Positions 7,970 through 17,127 are shown, counted from the stretch's first letter. The stretch is DNA of 64,000 bases from Paenibacillus tianjinensis (GCF_017086365.1 NZ_CP070969.1:930001-994000); one strand, 5' to 3'. Translations and numbers: made by a program. Notes: generated by a model from the sequence alone, not told the origin.

Positions 7970-9320
7970 CACAGTCTGGTCCTCGCTCAAGAGCTTTACG
8001 AAGAGCAAGAACAACAGCTCTGCCGCCGTAAAAACGATGATGGTCAGCATACTGATCCTGCTGGTCAATATGCTGACCGGTGTGCTTACCGCCCGCTACT
8101 TAGGCCCGACAGGCCGCGGGGAACAGACGGCTATGGTGAACTGGTCGCAGTTTCTGGCGTTCAGTATGAGTTTTGGTATTCCCTCAGCACTGATCTACAA
8201 CGCCAAGAAGAACCCGGATGAAGCCGGAGTGCTATACCGGGTGGCGCTTTTGATCGGGCTTGGCTTCGGGATCGCGGCAATGGCGATCGGGATTATCGTC
8301 CTTCCGTACTGGCTGAAATCATTCAGCCCGGAGGTTGTCCTCTTTGCCCAGATGTCAATGATCCTGTGTCCGCTGATTGTAGTTTCACAGGTCAATAACG
8401 CAGCCTTTCAATTCCGGGGGGATTACAGAACCTTCAACCTGCTGCGTTACCTGATTCCGCTTTTGACCCTTTCAGCAATCGGGATTCTGATCCTTACCGG
8501 CAGCATGAATCCATTTACGACCGCACTGGCCTATCTGGTTCCATCGGTTCCGCTGTTCATCTGGATGACGATCTCGCTGCTCCGCACCTACAAGGTGAAG
8601 ATGAAAGATACTTACCTGAATTTCAAGAGATTGTTCACCTACGGGCTCGGCTCTTACGGCAATGACCTGCTCGGCCAGTTCTCTTACTATATTGACCAGA
8701 TCATTATTGCCGGCCTGCTGCGGCCAGCCGATCTGGGGCTGTATGCGGTCGCGGTGAGCCTGTCGCGGATGGTTAACTTCTTCTCAAATTCAATCACAGT
8801 GGTGCTGTTCCCGAAAGCTTCCGAACTGTCGAAGGATGAGGCGGTTGCGCTGACCTTCAAAGCTTTCCGGATCAGCACCACCTGCACCCTGCTCGGTGCG
8901 CTGTTCCTAATGCTGGTAGCTCCTTTCGTAATTCCGCTGCTGTACGGCAGGGATTTCAACACTGCACTGACTGTGTTCCGCCTGCTGCTGCTGGAAGTAA
9001 CGATTAGCGGTGGCACACTGATTCTGGCTCAGGTGTTTATGGCGCTCGGCAAACCGAAGTTTGTTTCTATCCTTCAGGGGGTAGGCCTGATCCTCGTGAT
9101 CCCGCTGCTCTTCCTGCTGGTGCCGAAGTTCGGATTGTTCGGAGCAGGGGTGGCCATGCTCTCATCAGGCATACTTCGCTTCTTGTTCATCATTCTTAAT
9201 ATCAGATATAACCTGAAAGTCAAGCTTCCACGGCTGTTCATTAACGGAGAAGACATTCAGTGGATGAAGACGACGATGAATTCTTATATTCGCAAAAAAC
9301 CTATGGATACCAGCAGTTAA
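7935..9320 (+). CDS. Wzx-type lipid-linked oligosaccharide flippase
   Basis: A 461-residue membrane protein of the MOP/polysaccharide transporter superfamily with 12-14 hydrophobic helices. It would flip undecaprenyl-linked repeat units to the outer leaflet for the Wzy proteins. Recognisable regions are LLVNMLTGVLTARYLGPTGRGEQ near the N-terminus, the GSYGNDLLGQFSYYIDQIIIAGLLRPADLGLYAVAVSL block in the middle (quoted here only as its position, about residues 235-275) and the LLLEVTISGGTLILAQ region near residue 350. ATG 7935 is preferred over the in-frame ATG 7878 because AGAAAGAAGGGG lies just upstream. It overlaps the preceding gene by 35 bases. A long hairpin spans its stop codon. Confidence 0.88.
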   Translation: MQQLNAKSLPTSTVWSSLKSFTKSKNNSSAAVKTMMVSILILLVNMLTGVLTARYLGPTGRGEQTAMVNWSQFLAFSMSFGIPSALIYNAKKNPDEAGVLYRVALLIGLGFGIAAMAIGIIVLPYWLKSFSPEVVLFAQMSMILCPLIVVSQVNNAAFQFRGDYRTFNLLRYLIPLLTLSAIGILILTGSMNPFTTALAYLVPSVPLFIWMTISLLRTYKVKMKDTYLNFKRLFTYGLGSYGNDLLGQFSYYIDQIIIAGLLRPADLGLYAVAVSLSRMVNFFSNSITVVLFPKASELSKDEAVALTFKAFRISTTCTLLGALFLMLVAPFVIPLLYGRDFNTALTVFRLLLLEVTISGGTLILAQVFMALGKPKFVSILQGVGLILVIPLLFLLVPKFGLFGAGVAMLSSGILRFLFIILNIRYNLKVKLPRLFINGEDIQWMKTTMNSYIRKKPMDTSS

Positions 9321-9565
9321 GTAAGTAGTCTAGCGAGCAGAGGACACGATGCGAGCTACTTAGCTGCTAAACAAAACAAGGGACGGTGTGAAAGGAACGG
9401 AGAGAAATTTTGGAGCTGTAAAAACGAAGTGTCCGCCTTTGTTCTCTGATTTCAACCGCTATCAGCGTTTTAATCAAGGAAAACAGAGAACAACAGCGGT
9501 CGGAAGCCCAAATCTTTCTCGTAGTGACGACACGCCGGACCAACCAAGCAAAGGAGGAGACCTTC
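9312..9565 (+). other. Intergenic region: stop-codon hairpin and structured repeat copy
   Basis: This is a 245-base gap inside the EPS operon. AGCAGTTAAGTA (9312-9323, containing the wzx stop) can pair over 12 positions with TACTTAGCTGCT (9357-9368). The structured repeat copy 1 follows at about 9391-9527. The ribosome binding site of the next gene (AAAGGAGGAG) ends the gap. No U-run follows the first hairpin, so it is more likely a processing or stability element than a terminator. No gene is supported here. Confidence 0.6.
9391..9527 (+). repeat. Structured intergenic repeat, copy 1
   Basis: Copy 1 of a four-copy family. Outer arms: GAGAAATTTTGGAGCT (about 9401-9416) against AGCCCAAATCTTTCTC (about 9505-9520). 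Inner stem: GTTCTCTG against CAGAGAAC. The apical hairpin is AACCGCT-ATC-AGCGTT with one bulged base. The shared unpaired or short-paired blocks GTCCGCCTTTG and ACAGCGGTCGGAAG are present. The bases of the inner stem differ from the other copies but still pair. It lies between the wzx and GT2 genes. Confidence 0.75.
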
Positions 9566-10420
9566 ATGGGTTCAGTGACAAGCGTGCTTGGCGGCCCGGG
9601 CAGTTACCCGATTTCGGCTGTCATCATTGCTCAGGATGACGAAGTTCGCATATCCAAAGCAATTCAATCCTGCCGACTATTCGCCGATGAGGTGGTCGTA
9701 ATCGACGGAGGGAGTAAAGACGGGACGGTGCAGCTGGCCGAAAGCCTGGACTGCCGGGTGTACGTTAACCCATGGCCCGGATATGCCAAACAAAGGGAAT
9801 TCGGGGTGGAACGCGCCGTCCATGATTGGGTCTTCCTGATTGATACCGACGAAGTGGTCAGCGATGAGCTGGCCCAGGATATCCTGCAGCGTAAGCCGGC
9901 TCTGACCGACAGGGCTGTGGCGTACTCGCTTTACCGGATCGGTGATTTCCTGGGCAGATGGCTGGACAAAGGAGAATACCTGGTGCGCCTGTACAACCGC
10001 AAGGAGTACGGCATCCGCAACTCCCTGGTACATGAAATGCCGGAGGTTGAGGAAGAGCGGACAGTCCGCCTGAACGGAATTCTCTGGCACCAGGGCTTCC
10101 GGAGCATCAATGACCATGTGGCCCGCTTTAACAAATACACCGATCTGGAGGCGCAAAGCGCTTTTGCCAGCGGTAAGCCGTTTAAGCTGAGAAATCTGCT
10201 GCTGCGGCCGCCGGCACGGTTCCTGCAGAAATATTTCCTGCACGGTTTGTTCAAAAAAGGCATTTCGGGATTCGCGGTTTCCGTATTCTGGGTGATGTAT
10301 GAATTCATGGTCGGCTTCAAGCATTACGAATTAACAAGCTCCAGCAAGCTGGCCCGGCACAATGCACAGGGTCAGGCGGAGAAAGAAAAGAAAGGGGAGC
10401 GAAGCTATGCCGTACAGTGA
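9566..10420 (+). CDS. Glycosyltransferase, family 2 (WaaE/KdtX-like)
   Basis: A 284-residue GT2 enzyme. Its core begins with PISAVIIAQDDEVRISKAIQ, continues with DEVVVIDGGSKDGTVQLA and shows WPGYAKQREFG and the metal-binding VFLIDTDEVVSDEL at about residues 90-103. This pattern belongs to the group that includes lipopolysaccharide-core beta-1,4-glucosyltransferases, so a glucosyl transfer is possible but not proven. A basic, partly hydrophobic C-terminal helix (about residues 215-255) suggests membrane association. ATG 9566 is chosen because AAAGGAGGAG lies 6-7 bases before it; the in-frame ATG 9524 falls inside the repeat element. It overlaps the next gene by 14 bases. Confidence 0.85.
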   Translation: MGSVTSVLGGPGSYPISAVIIAQDDEVRISKAIQSCRLFADEVVVIDGGSKDGTVQLAESLDCRVYVNPWPGYAKQREFGVERAVHDWVFLIDTDEVVSDELAQDILQRKPALTDRAVAYSLYRIGDFLGRWLDKGEYLVRLYNRKEYGIRNSLVHEMPEVEEERTVRLNGILWHQGFRSINDHVARFNKYTDLEAQSAFASGKPFKLRNLLLRPPARFLQKYFLHGLFKKGISGFAVSVFWVMYEFMVGFKHYELTSSSKLARHNAQGQAEKEKKGERSYAVQ

Positions 10421-11600
10421 CGGACTCAATATAATGACGACCGGCCTCAGTTGGCCATCGCTCCAGCCCGGCGGGCTCAACACGTATTTCAAATCCGTAT
10501 GTGAGCAGCTCTCCTCACGCAATCAGGTACATGCGCTGATCTGCAGCCAGGAGACGCCCTCCACCCCCAAAGAACTGATTATCCATAACGCCGGCGACCC
10601 TAAAGAGACCATCTGGAAGCGCAAGGATGCATTCCAGCGCAAGGCTGCGGATCTGATGGGAAACGGCAGCGGGCGTATTGATATCCTATATTCGCATTTT
10701 GCCCCATACGGCATTGGGCCGGCAATGGAAGCAAAGAAGCGGGGCATTCCGGTGATCATGACCTTTCACGGTCCGTGGAATGAAGAGATGAAGATCGAAG
10801 GACAGGGCATCAAGCACCGGGTCAAAACGACTATTGCCAAATCGATTGAACGCAAAGCCTATAAGCTGGCGGATAAATTCATCGTACTCAGCGAGTACTT
10901 CCGTGACATGCTACACACGCTGCACGGTGTGCCGCTGCACAAGATCATTGTTATCCCGGGCGCAGCGAACGTGGAACGTTTTGTTCCGGCAAGTAACAGG
11001 CTGGCGGTACGGCGGACGCTGAATCTGCCGGAGGGGGCTACGACAGTCCTGACCGTACGGCGGCTGATGAACCGTATGGGGCTGCTCCAGCTGCTGGATG
11101 CCTGGAAGCAGGTCACGGAACGGTTCCCGAATGCGATTCTGCTGATCGGCGGCAAAGGGCCGCTGCGTGCTGAACTGGAAGAAAAAATCGCCGATTACGG
11201 CCTTGCCAACAAGGTCCGGCTGCTCGGATACATTCCCGACCATCAGCTCGCCTCCTATTATCAGGCAGCCGATATGTTCGTGGTTCCCTCGCAGGCGCTG
11301 GAGGGTTTCGGCCTGATCACCGTTGAAGCACTTGCTTCGGGTCTTCCCGTAATGGCTACGCCGGTAGGCGGCAACAAAGAAATTCTGCAGGGCTTCCGCC
11401 CGGAGCTGCTGTTTAAGAGTGCGGCCAGTGATGATATGGCGGAAGGCATGATTCATATGCTAAGCAACCGTAAGCTGCTGCCAAGCCGCGACGAATGCCG
11501 GGATCATGTGCTGGAGAAATACACCTGGGAGCATGTTGGTGACCGAGTGGAATCCGTATTCCTTGAAACTTTGGGAAAGGGTGTGGCCGCAGGATGTTAA
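10407..11600 (+). CDS. Glycosyltransferase, family 4 (GT-B fold)
   Basis: A 397-residue GT4 enzyme with the two Rossmann-like domains of the GT-B fold. The N-terminal half has the acceptor-side loop SWPSLQPGGLNTYFKSV and FHGPWNEEMKIEG; the C-terminal half has VLTVRRLMNRMGLLQLLDAW, LIGGKGPLRAELE, VRLLGYIPDHQLASYYQAAD, and the nucleotide-sugar binding EGFGLITVEALASGLPV with the EX7E pair. ATG 10407 follows AAAGGGGAGC. The reading frame extends upstream to 10362, but that has no ribosome binding site. It overlaps its neighbours by 14 and 7 bases, so it is tightly coupled within the EPS operon. Retaining transfer of mannose or glucose is typical for the family; the donor is not determinable here. 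Confidence 0.9.
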   Translation: MPYSDGLNIMTTGLSWPSLQPGGLNTYFKSVCEQLSSRNQVHALICSQETPSTPKELIIHNAGDPKETIWKRKDAFQRKAADLMGNGSGRIDILYSHFAPYGIGPAMEAKKRGIPVIMTFHGPWNEEMKIEGQGIKHRVKTTIAKSIERKAYKLADKFIVLSEYFRDMLHTLHGVPLHKIIVIPGAANVERFVPASNRLAVRRTLNLPEGATTVLTVRRLMNRMGLLQLLDAWKQVTERFPNAILLIGGKGPLRAELEEKIADYGLANKVRLLGYIPDHQLASYYQAADMFVVPSQALEGFGLITVEALASGLPVMATPVGGNKEILQGFRPELLFKSAASDDMAEGMIHMLSNRKLLPSRDECRDHVLEKYTWEHVGDRVESVFLETLGKGVAAGC

Positions 11601-12733
11601 AAGTCGCTTATATTGATCACACCGCGAAGTGGAGCGGCGGAGAGGTTGCTCTTTTCAACATTCTTACCAATATCGGTGAGCAGATTGAGCCGCTGGTAAT
11701 CCTGGCGGAAGAAGGAACGCTTGCTGAACGGCTCCGCGAGAAAGGGATCGATGTCCGCATTATCCCGCTGGATGAGAGCATTCGCAGCCGCGGCAGAAAC
11801 GCCGTCAACCTCGGCGCTCCGGCAGCAGCCATTAAACTGCTGGCTTACGGAAGTAAGCTGGCTCCATTGCTCAAACAGGAGAAAGTGGATTGTGTGCATA
11901 CCAATTCTCTGAAGTCGGCCTTTTACGGCGCAGTTGCTGCCAAAAAAGCAGGAGTGCCGCTGATCTGGCACATCCGGGATCATATCGGAGCCCCGTACCT
12001 GAAGCCGGTTGTGGCCAAAGCTATCCGGCTCCTGTCACGCCTGCTCCCGAACGGCGTCATCGCCAACTCCCACTCTACGCTGAATGCGCTGGAGCTGCCC
12101 CGCACCAAAAAAACCCTCGTCGTGTATTCCGCTTTTGCCAAGGCGATCGGCGAAGGGATCGGCAAACGGGATCAGAAGGATTTCAACGTGCTCCTGGTAG
12201 GGCGGCTGGCACACTGGAAAGGCCAGCATGTCGTGCTGGAAGCAGCGAAGGCATTCAAACACGATAGCCGGGTTAAGTTCTGGCTGGCCGGTGACGCGCT
12301 TTTCGGAGAAGAAGAATACAAACAGGAGTTAATCCGCAAGATGCAGCAGGATGATCTGAGCAATGTTAGTCTGCTGGGACATGTGGATGACATACAAGGC
12401 TTGATGAATAAAGCAGATCTACTGATACACACGTCGATCACCCCCGAGCCGTTCGGCCAGGTTATCGTCGAAGGCATGGCGGCTGGACTGCCGGTGATCG
12501 CCTCCAATGAAGGCGGACCGGTAGAGATCGTAGTACCCGGTGTAACGGGACTGCTGATCCAGCCTGGAGACGCTAAGGTACTCGCAGAATCAATCACCTG
12601 GATGCTGGACCATCCCGAAGAGCGCAGACGGATGGCGGATAGTGGAATGAAGCGGGTGAAAGAGCACTTCGTCATCGAGAATACAGTCAAGGACATCGTT
12701 GACTACTACAAAGGTTTGCTGGCAGCGACCTAA
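11594..12733 (+). CDS. Glycosyltransferase, family 4 (GT-B fold)
   Basis: A 379-residue GT4 enzyme. N-terminal features: AYIDHTAKWSGGEVALFNIL and the HTNSLKSAFYGAVAAKKAGVP block, followed by LIWHIRDH. C-terminal features: LLVGRLAHWKGQHVVLEAA, FWLAGDALFGEE, VSLLGHVDDIQGLMNKADLL, and PEPFGQVIVEGMAAGLPV with the EX7E glutamates. ATG 11594 lies inside the end of the previous gene after GGGAAAGGGTG. It is part of a run of overlapping glycosyltransferase genes, one per sugar of the repeat unit, and is probably cytosolic at the membrane face. Confidence 0.9.
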   Translation: MLKVAYIDHTAKWSGGEVALFNILTNIGEQIEPLVILAEEGTLAERLREKGIDVRIIPLDESIRSRGRNAVNLGAPAAAIKLLAYGSKLAPLLKQEKVDCVHTNSLKSAFYGAVAAKKAGVPLIWHIRDHIGAPYLKPVVAKAIRLLSRLLPNGVIANSHSTLNALELPRTKKTLVVYSAFAKAIGEGIGKRDQKDFNVLLVGRLAHWKGQHVVLEAAKAFKHDSRVKFWLAGDALFGEEEYKQELIRKMQQDDLSNVSLLGHVDDIQGLMNKADLLIHTSITPEPFGQVIVEGMAAGLPVIASNEGGPVEIVVPGVTGLLIQPGDAKVLAESITWMLDHPEERRRMADSGMKRVKEHFVIENTVKDIVDYYKGLLAAT

Positions 12734-12833
12734 TAGATTCCCGAACTCAAGCCAAAGCGTAAACAACAACCGCCTGCATCCATACAATCACTACTTGATG
12801 ATGCTGCTCCATAAAACTTTGAGGATGATTCAC

Positions 12834-13934
12834 ATGAAAATTGCGATAGCGCACGATTACTTAATCCAAATGGGCGGGGCGGAAAGAGTAGTGGAAGTTT
12901 TCCACCACATGTATCCGGATGCTCCGATCTTCACGACGGTTTTTAACGGAAGCCGCCTAACCGACAACCTCAAAGATGCGGATATCCGGGCCTCCTGGCT
13001 GCAAAAAATTCCGGGAGTGAAGACCAATTTCAAAGGGGTGCTGCCGCTTTATCCCATGGCCATCCGAGATCTGGACTTTCGCGGATATGATATTGTCCTG
13101 AGTTCCAGCAGTGCTTTTATGAAAAGCATTCAGGTGCCCGAATCGACGTTTCATCTATGCTACTGCCATACGCCAATGCGCTTCGCCTGGGATTATGACA
13201 CATACATGGAGCGGCAATCAAACTCCGGACTGTTCAAAAGACTACTGAAGGTCTACATGCAGCGGCTCAAGTCCTGGGACCAGCGGACATCCAAAAATGT
13301 GAACCAGTTCGTAGCCAACTCTTCCGTAGTGAAGAAACGGATCCAGAACTATTATCACCGGGATGCCGATGTGATTTTCCCGCCGATCAACACCGCCCGG
13401 TTTACAAGCTCGAGTTCCATCGGCGATTATTACCTGATCGTCTCCCGGCTTGTTTCCTACAAGCGGATCGATCTCGCCGTGGAGGCCTTCAACCGCAATG
13501 GTCTTAAGCTCTATATTGTCGGTGACGGACCCGACCGCAAACGGCTGGAGGGCATGGCCAAAGATAATGTATCCTTCCTCGGACGGCTGGATGATGGAGA
13601 GGTAACAGGCCTGATGTCACAGTGCCGGGCATTTATCTTTCCGGGAGAAGAGGATTTCGGTATTACGCCGCTGGAGGCGAATGCCGCAGGCAGACCGGTC
13701 ATCGCTTATCAGGCCGGAGGCGCGCTGGACACCATCGTGCCATATGTCAACGGTGTGTTTTTTCAGAACCAGGAAGTTGACGATTTACTGAAGGCCATCC
13801 ACGAAGTGGAGTCCTACCCATGGGATATCGGCCAAATCATGGGCCATGCCCGCAAATTCGACGAACAAGCGTTTATGGTGCAGTTCAAGCAATATGTAGA
13901 GCAAGCCTACATTAATTTCCTAAAAGGAGGATGA
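12834..13934 (+). CDS. Glycosyltransferase, family 4 (GT-B fold)
   Basis: A 366-residue GT4 enzyme. It opens with MKIAIAHDYLIQMGGAERVV, a start shared by mannosyltransferase-like members of this family, then shows YDIVLSSSSAFMKSI, YCHTPMRFAWDYD and, in the second domain, YLIVSRLVSYKRIDLAVEAF, YIVGDGPDRKRLE, VSFLGRLDDGEVTGLMSQC and EEDFGITPLEANAAGRPVIA. ATG 12834 is chosen for the TGAGGATGATTCAC in front of it; the 135-base in-frame extension upstream reads through the intergenic gap and has no support. It lies 100 bases behind the previous GT4 and 4 bases before the dehydrogenase gene. A mannosyl transfer would fit the GDP-mannose made by ManC, as an inference only. Confidence 0.9.
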   Translation: MKIAIAHDYLIQMGGAERVVEVFHHMYPDAPIFTTVFNGSRLTDNLKDADIRASWLQKIPGVKTNFKGVLPLYPMAIRDLDFRGYDIVLSSSSAFMKSIQVPESTFHLCYCHTPMRFAWDYDTYMERQSNSGLFKRLLKVYMQRLKSWDQRTSKNVNQFVANSSVVKKRIQNYYHRDADVIFPPINTARFTSSSSIGDYYLIVSRLVSYKRIDLAVEAFNRNGLKLYIVGDGPDRKRLEGMAKDNVSFLGRLDDGEVTGLMSQCRAFIFPGEEDFGITPLEANAAGRPVIAYQAGGALDTIVPYVNGVFFQNQEVDDLLKAIHEVESYPWDIGQIMGHARKFDEQAFMVQFKQYVEQAYINFLKGG

Positions 13935-13938
13935 TTGT

Positions 13939-15279
13939 ATGAAGCTGGCAGTTATCGGTACCGGCTATGTCGGTCTAGTATCTGGCGTATGTTTTACACT
14001 TAACGGGAATCATGTCATCTGCGTCGATAAGGATGAGGAAAAAATCAGCAAGCTTAACCGGATGGAATCCCCTATCTATGAACCGGGGATCGAGGCATTG
14101 ATTGAGATGAATCTCCGGGAGGGCAGATTATCCTTCTCTTCGGATCTTCAGGAATCGGTGCGCCGCTCAGATATCGTCATTCTGGCTGTGGGTACACCTT
14201 CTTTGCCGGGTGGCGAAGCGGATTTAAGGTATATCGAGGGAGCCGCTACGGAAATTGCCCAGGCGATGGAAGGTTACAAAATCATCATGACCAAGTCGAC
14301 TGTTCCGGTTGGCACGAATGAGAAAATCCGCAACCTCATCGCTTCCCACACGAATCATCCCTTCGATATTGTCTCCGCTCCCGAGTTCCTGCGTGAAGGC
14401 TCTGCAATCCGCGACACCCTTCATCCGGACCGGATCGTTATCGGCCTCGATAATCCTCAGCTTGAGCCGACCATGCGCCAGCTTCATCAGGGCTTCACGG
14501 AAAATATCTTCGTAACAGATATCCGCAGTGCGGAAATGATCAAATATGCTTCAAACGCATTCCTGGCAACCAAAATATCTTTTATTAATGAGATTGCTAA
14601 CATTTGCGAAAAAGTGGGAGCTGATGTAACCATGGTGGCCGAAGGCATGGGAATGGACCGCAGAATCGGCTCCTCGTTCCTGCAGGCCGGCATTGGTTAT
14701 GGAGGCTCCTGTTTCCCGAAAGATACCAATGCGTTGATTCAGATCGCCGGTAACGTCGATTACGAGTTCAAGCTGCTGAAGTCGGTGGTTGAGGTGAACA
14801 AGGACCAGCGGTTCATGATCATCTCGAAGCTTCATGAATCGCTGGGCAGCCTGCGCGGCGCAGTCATCGGGATCTGGGGGCTTGCCTTTAAGCCGAATAC
14901 CGATGATGTCCGCGAAGCTCCAGCACGTGAAATCGTCGAAGCCCTGGTGGCGGAAGGTGCAACAGTGAAGCTGTATGACCCGATTGCTGCTGATAACTTC
15001 AGAGCAGGGTATGATCATCCGCAGCTGCGCTGGTGCGGTCTTCCGGAAGAGGCGGCAGAAGGCAGCGACGCCATCTGCCTGCTGACCGACTGGGCCCAGT
15101 TCAAGGATATCGATCTGCATCAGCTGGCCGGCAGCATGCGCCGCCAGATTCTGATCGACGGCCGCAACGTCTACTCCAAGGAGCAGATCGAAGGCACCGG
15201 GTTGGAGTACCACTCGGTCGGCCGCCCGCAGATGGGCGGATTGAGCGGTTATTCCCCAAGCGTCGCCGGGGCTGTGTAA
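13939..15279 (+). CDS. ugd: UDP-glucose 6-dehydrogenase
   Basis: A 446-residue NAD+-dependent enzyme that oxidises UDP-glucose to UDP-glucuronate in two steps. It has the N-terminal dinucleotide motif VIGTGYVGLVSG (residues 5-16), the TKSTVPVGT segment (118-126), EFLREGSAI, and the catalytic cysteine Cys258 in GGSCFPKD. The C-terminal domain contains GLAFKPNTDDVREAPA. Length and motifs fit the UDP-glucose branch; GDP-mannose dehydrogenases share the fold, so substrate is assigned from context with galU in the same locus. Start ATG 13939 is preceded by AAAAGGAGGATGATT and lies 4 bases behind the upstream GT4. GlcA from this step would make the EPS acidic. Confidence 0.93.
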   Translation: MKLAVIGTGYVGLVSGVCFTLNGNHVICVDKDEEKISKLNRMESPIYEPGIEALIEMNLREGRLSFSSDLQESVRRSDIVILAVGTPSLPGGEADLRYIEGAATEIAQAMEGYKIIMTKSTVPVGTNEKIRNLIASHTNHPFDIVSAPEFLREGSAIRDTLHPDRIVIGLDNPQLEPTMRQLHQGFTENIFVTDIRSAEMIKYASNAFLATKISFINEIANICEKVGADVTMVAEGMGMDRRIGSSFLQAGIGYGGSCFPKDTNALIQIAGNVDYEFKLLKSVVEVNKDQRFMIISKLHESLGSLRGAVIGIWGLAFKPNTDDVREAPAREIVEALVAEGATVKLYDPIAADNFRAGYDHPQLRWCGLPEEAAEGSDAICLLTDWAQFKDIDLHQLAGSMRRQILIDGRNVYSKEQIEGTGLEYHSVGRPQMGGLSGYSPSVAGAV

Positions 15280-15753
15280 TCCAGAATCTCTTGCCCTTAT
15301 GAGCGCAGCTTTAGCTGCCGCTCCGCTCCTTGCCCTATAGCTGCCGCCCAATAAGCGGCAATACCGGATCTTTATCCGGTAGCTTGGCCGGTGGTTGAAG
15401 CGAGCAAAAAAGGCGATGCTTCCAGACTGCTCGCCCGAGCAAGCAGGAGTTCTTAACCGTAAGCTGTTATGGAATGGAACGGAGAGGGATTTTGGAACTG
15501 TAGGAGCGTATGCGTCCGCCTTTGTCTCCGGATTTCAACCGCGAAGAGCGTTCAATCAGGAAATCTGGAGACAACAGCGGCCGAAAGTCCAAACATTCCT
15601 TGCAGTGACTCTCATAACAGTGTGGTCTTTAAGAATTTTTGCGAAGCCAGCAGTGCTGCTCAAAGCAGTCCATCTTTTGCATCTGCACCGAGCGGCAGCT
15701 TACAATAACAATCCGATATTTTCGCGACAACACATAAATAGGAGGGTTCACTT
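15280..15753 (+). other. 474-base gap: tandem hairpins and structured repeat copy
   Basis: This is an unusually long gap between two genes on the same strand in the EPS locus. It starts with three small hairpins: GCAGCT/AGCTGC (15305-15318), TGCCGC/GCGGCA (15342-15360) and TACCGGAT/ATCCGGTA (15362-15381). None has a U-run, so none is a classical terminator. Repeat copy 2 follows at about 15469-15607, then about 120 bases leading to the manC ribosome binding site (AGGAGGG). Open reading frames in the gap cross the repeat and have no ribosome binding site or family resemblance. Confidence 0.65.
15469..15607 (+). repeat. Structured intergenic repeat, copy 2
   Basis: Copy 2 of the four-copy family and the one closest to a consensus. 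Outer arms run GAGAGGGATTTTGGAACT (15482-15499) against AGTCCAAACATTCCTTGC (15586-15603). The inner stem is GTCTCCGGATTT against AAATCTGGAGAC, 12 pairs with one G-T wobble. The apical hairpin is AACCGC-GAAGA-GCGTT. A small hairpin GGAGC-GTAT-GCGTCC sits between the outer and inner stems, followed by the conserved CGCCTTTG. Confidence 0.8.
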
Positions 15754-17127
15754 ATGAAACTGGTACTTCTATCAGGCGGTTCTGGTAAACGGCTATGGCC
15801 TTTGTCCAATGATTCACGTTCGAAGCAATTTCTGAAGGTACTGGAAAGCCCGACGGGTGAACCGGAATCTATGGTACAGCGTGTCTGGAGACAGCTTGAG
15901 GAAGCGGGCATGACAGGTTCGTCTTATCTGGCAACGGGCCGCAGCCAGGTGGAATCGATTCAGAGCCAGCTTGGCAGCGAGGTTCCGATCATCGTTGAGC
16001 CTGAGCGCCGTGATACCTTCCCGGCCATAGCACTGACAGCAGCTTACCTGTATTCGATGGCCGGTGTTTCTCCGGACGAAACCGTCGCTATCCTGCCTGT
16101 TGATCCCTATGTAGAAGCTTCATTTTTCGATACCGTAGTCCAGCTTGAGCAGACCATGGAGGAAAGCGGCGCAAATCTGGCGCTGATGGGCGTAGTTCCT
16201 GAACATGCGTCAGAGAAATACGGATATATCATCCCTACCAGTGCTGAGGCGGGAACAAGCGGATATCTGCAAGTGAGCCATTTCCAGGAAAAACCTGACC
16301 GTGTACAAGCCGAAGGTCTGATCAGCAAAGGAGCCCTTTGGAATTGCGGGGTATTCGCTTTCCGCTTGGGTTATCTGCTTGATATTCTGCAACGCAAAGG
16401 GCTGCCGCTTAACTACGAGGAACTTCAGAAGCAGTATAAACTGCTTGCCTCCATCAGCTTTGACTATGAAGTGGTGGAAAAAGAGGAGAATATCGTGGTT
16501 CAGCCTTATGCAGGCTTCTGGAAGGACCTGGGTACCTGGAACACGCTGACCGAAGAAATGAGCAGCAATCTGGTAGGAAAAGGTGTTGTCACGGCCGATT
16601 CTGAGGGGACCTGCCTGATCAATGAGCTGGATATTCCGATCACAGTCATCGGGGCGAAGGACTTAATTATCGCCGCCAGCCCGGATGGCATCTTGGTTAC
16701 GCATAAAGCGGAAAGCCCGCGGATCAAAGAAGTATTGAAGTCTTACGAGCAAAGACCGATGTTCGAGGAACGCCGCTGGGGCCATTACAAGGTCATTGAT
16801 TATGTGAAGTACGATGAGGGCAATGAAGTCCTGACTAAGCGGATTTTTATTGAAGAGGGCAAGAACATCAGCTACCAGCTGCACCGCAAACGCAGTGAAA
16901 TCTGGACCTTTGTAAGCGGGGAAGCCAGTATTGTGATTAACGAGAAAATGCATAATGTGAAGGCTGGCGATGTGGTTCGCATCCCAGAAGGCACCAAACA
17001 TGCGATCCTTGCGCTGACGGATGTGGAGTTTATCGAAGTGCAGACCGGATCCGAGCTGGTGGAAGAGGATAATATCCGAATCACCTTGGACTGGAAGGAT
17101 ATAGCATTGCACCAGTTCATTTCGTAG
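15754..17127 (+). CDS. manC: Mannose-1-phosphate guanylyltransferase / mannose-6-phosphate isomerase
   Basis: A 457-residue bifunctional type II enzyme: the N-terminal domain makes GDP-mannose from GTP and mannose 1-phosphate, and the C-terminal cupin isomerises fructose 6-phosphate to mannose 6-phosphate. The guanylyltransferase signature LLSGGSGKRLWPLSNDSRSK is at residues 5-24, with EPERRDTFPAIAL, ILPVDPYV, FQEKPDR and LWNCGVFAFR later. The cupin half shows RRWGHYKVIDY, QLHRKRSEIWTFVSGEA and RIPEGTKHAI. ATG 15754 follows ATAGGAGGGTTCAC. No phosphomannomutase is encoded in the window, so mannose 1-phosphate must come from an enzyme elsewhere. It marks the end of the biosynthetic part of the EPS locus. 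Confidence 0.94.
   Translation: MKLVLLSGGSGKRLWPLSNDSRSKQFLKVLESPTGEPESMVQRVWRQLEEAGMTGSSYLATGRSQVESIQSQLGSEVPIIVEPERRDTFPAIALTAAYLYSMAGVSPDETVAILPVDPYVEASFFDTVVQLEQTMEESGANLALMGVVPEHASEKYGYIIPTSAEAGTSGYLQVSHFQEKPDRVQAEGLISKGALWNCGVFAFRLGYLLDILQRKGLPLNYEELQKQYKLLASISFDYEVVEKEENIVVQPYAGFWKDLGTWNTLTEEMSSNLVGKGVVTADSEGTCLINELDIPITVIGAKDLIIAASPDGILVTHKAESPRIKEVLKSYEQRPMFEERRWGHYKVIDYVKYDEGNEVLTKRIFIEEGKNISYQLHRKRSEIWTFVSGEASIVINEKMHNVKAGDVVRIPEGTKHAILALTDVEFIEVQTGSELVEEDNIRITLDWKDIALHQFIS

Noticed and set aside
15395..15757. Small open frames crossing structured repeat copies (also 9388-9639 and 35166-35375)
   Set aside because: They run through the stems of the repeat, start without ribosome binding sites, and the frame is not preserved between copies, whereas the base pairing is.
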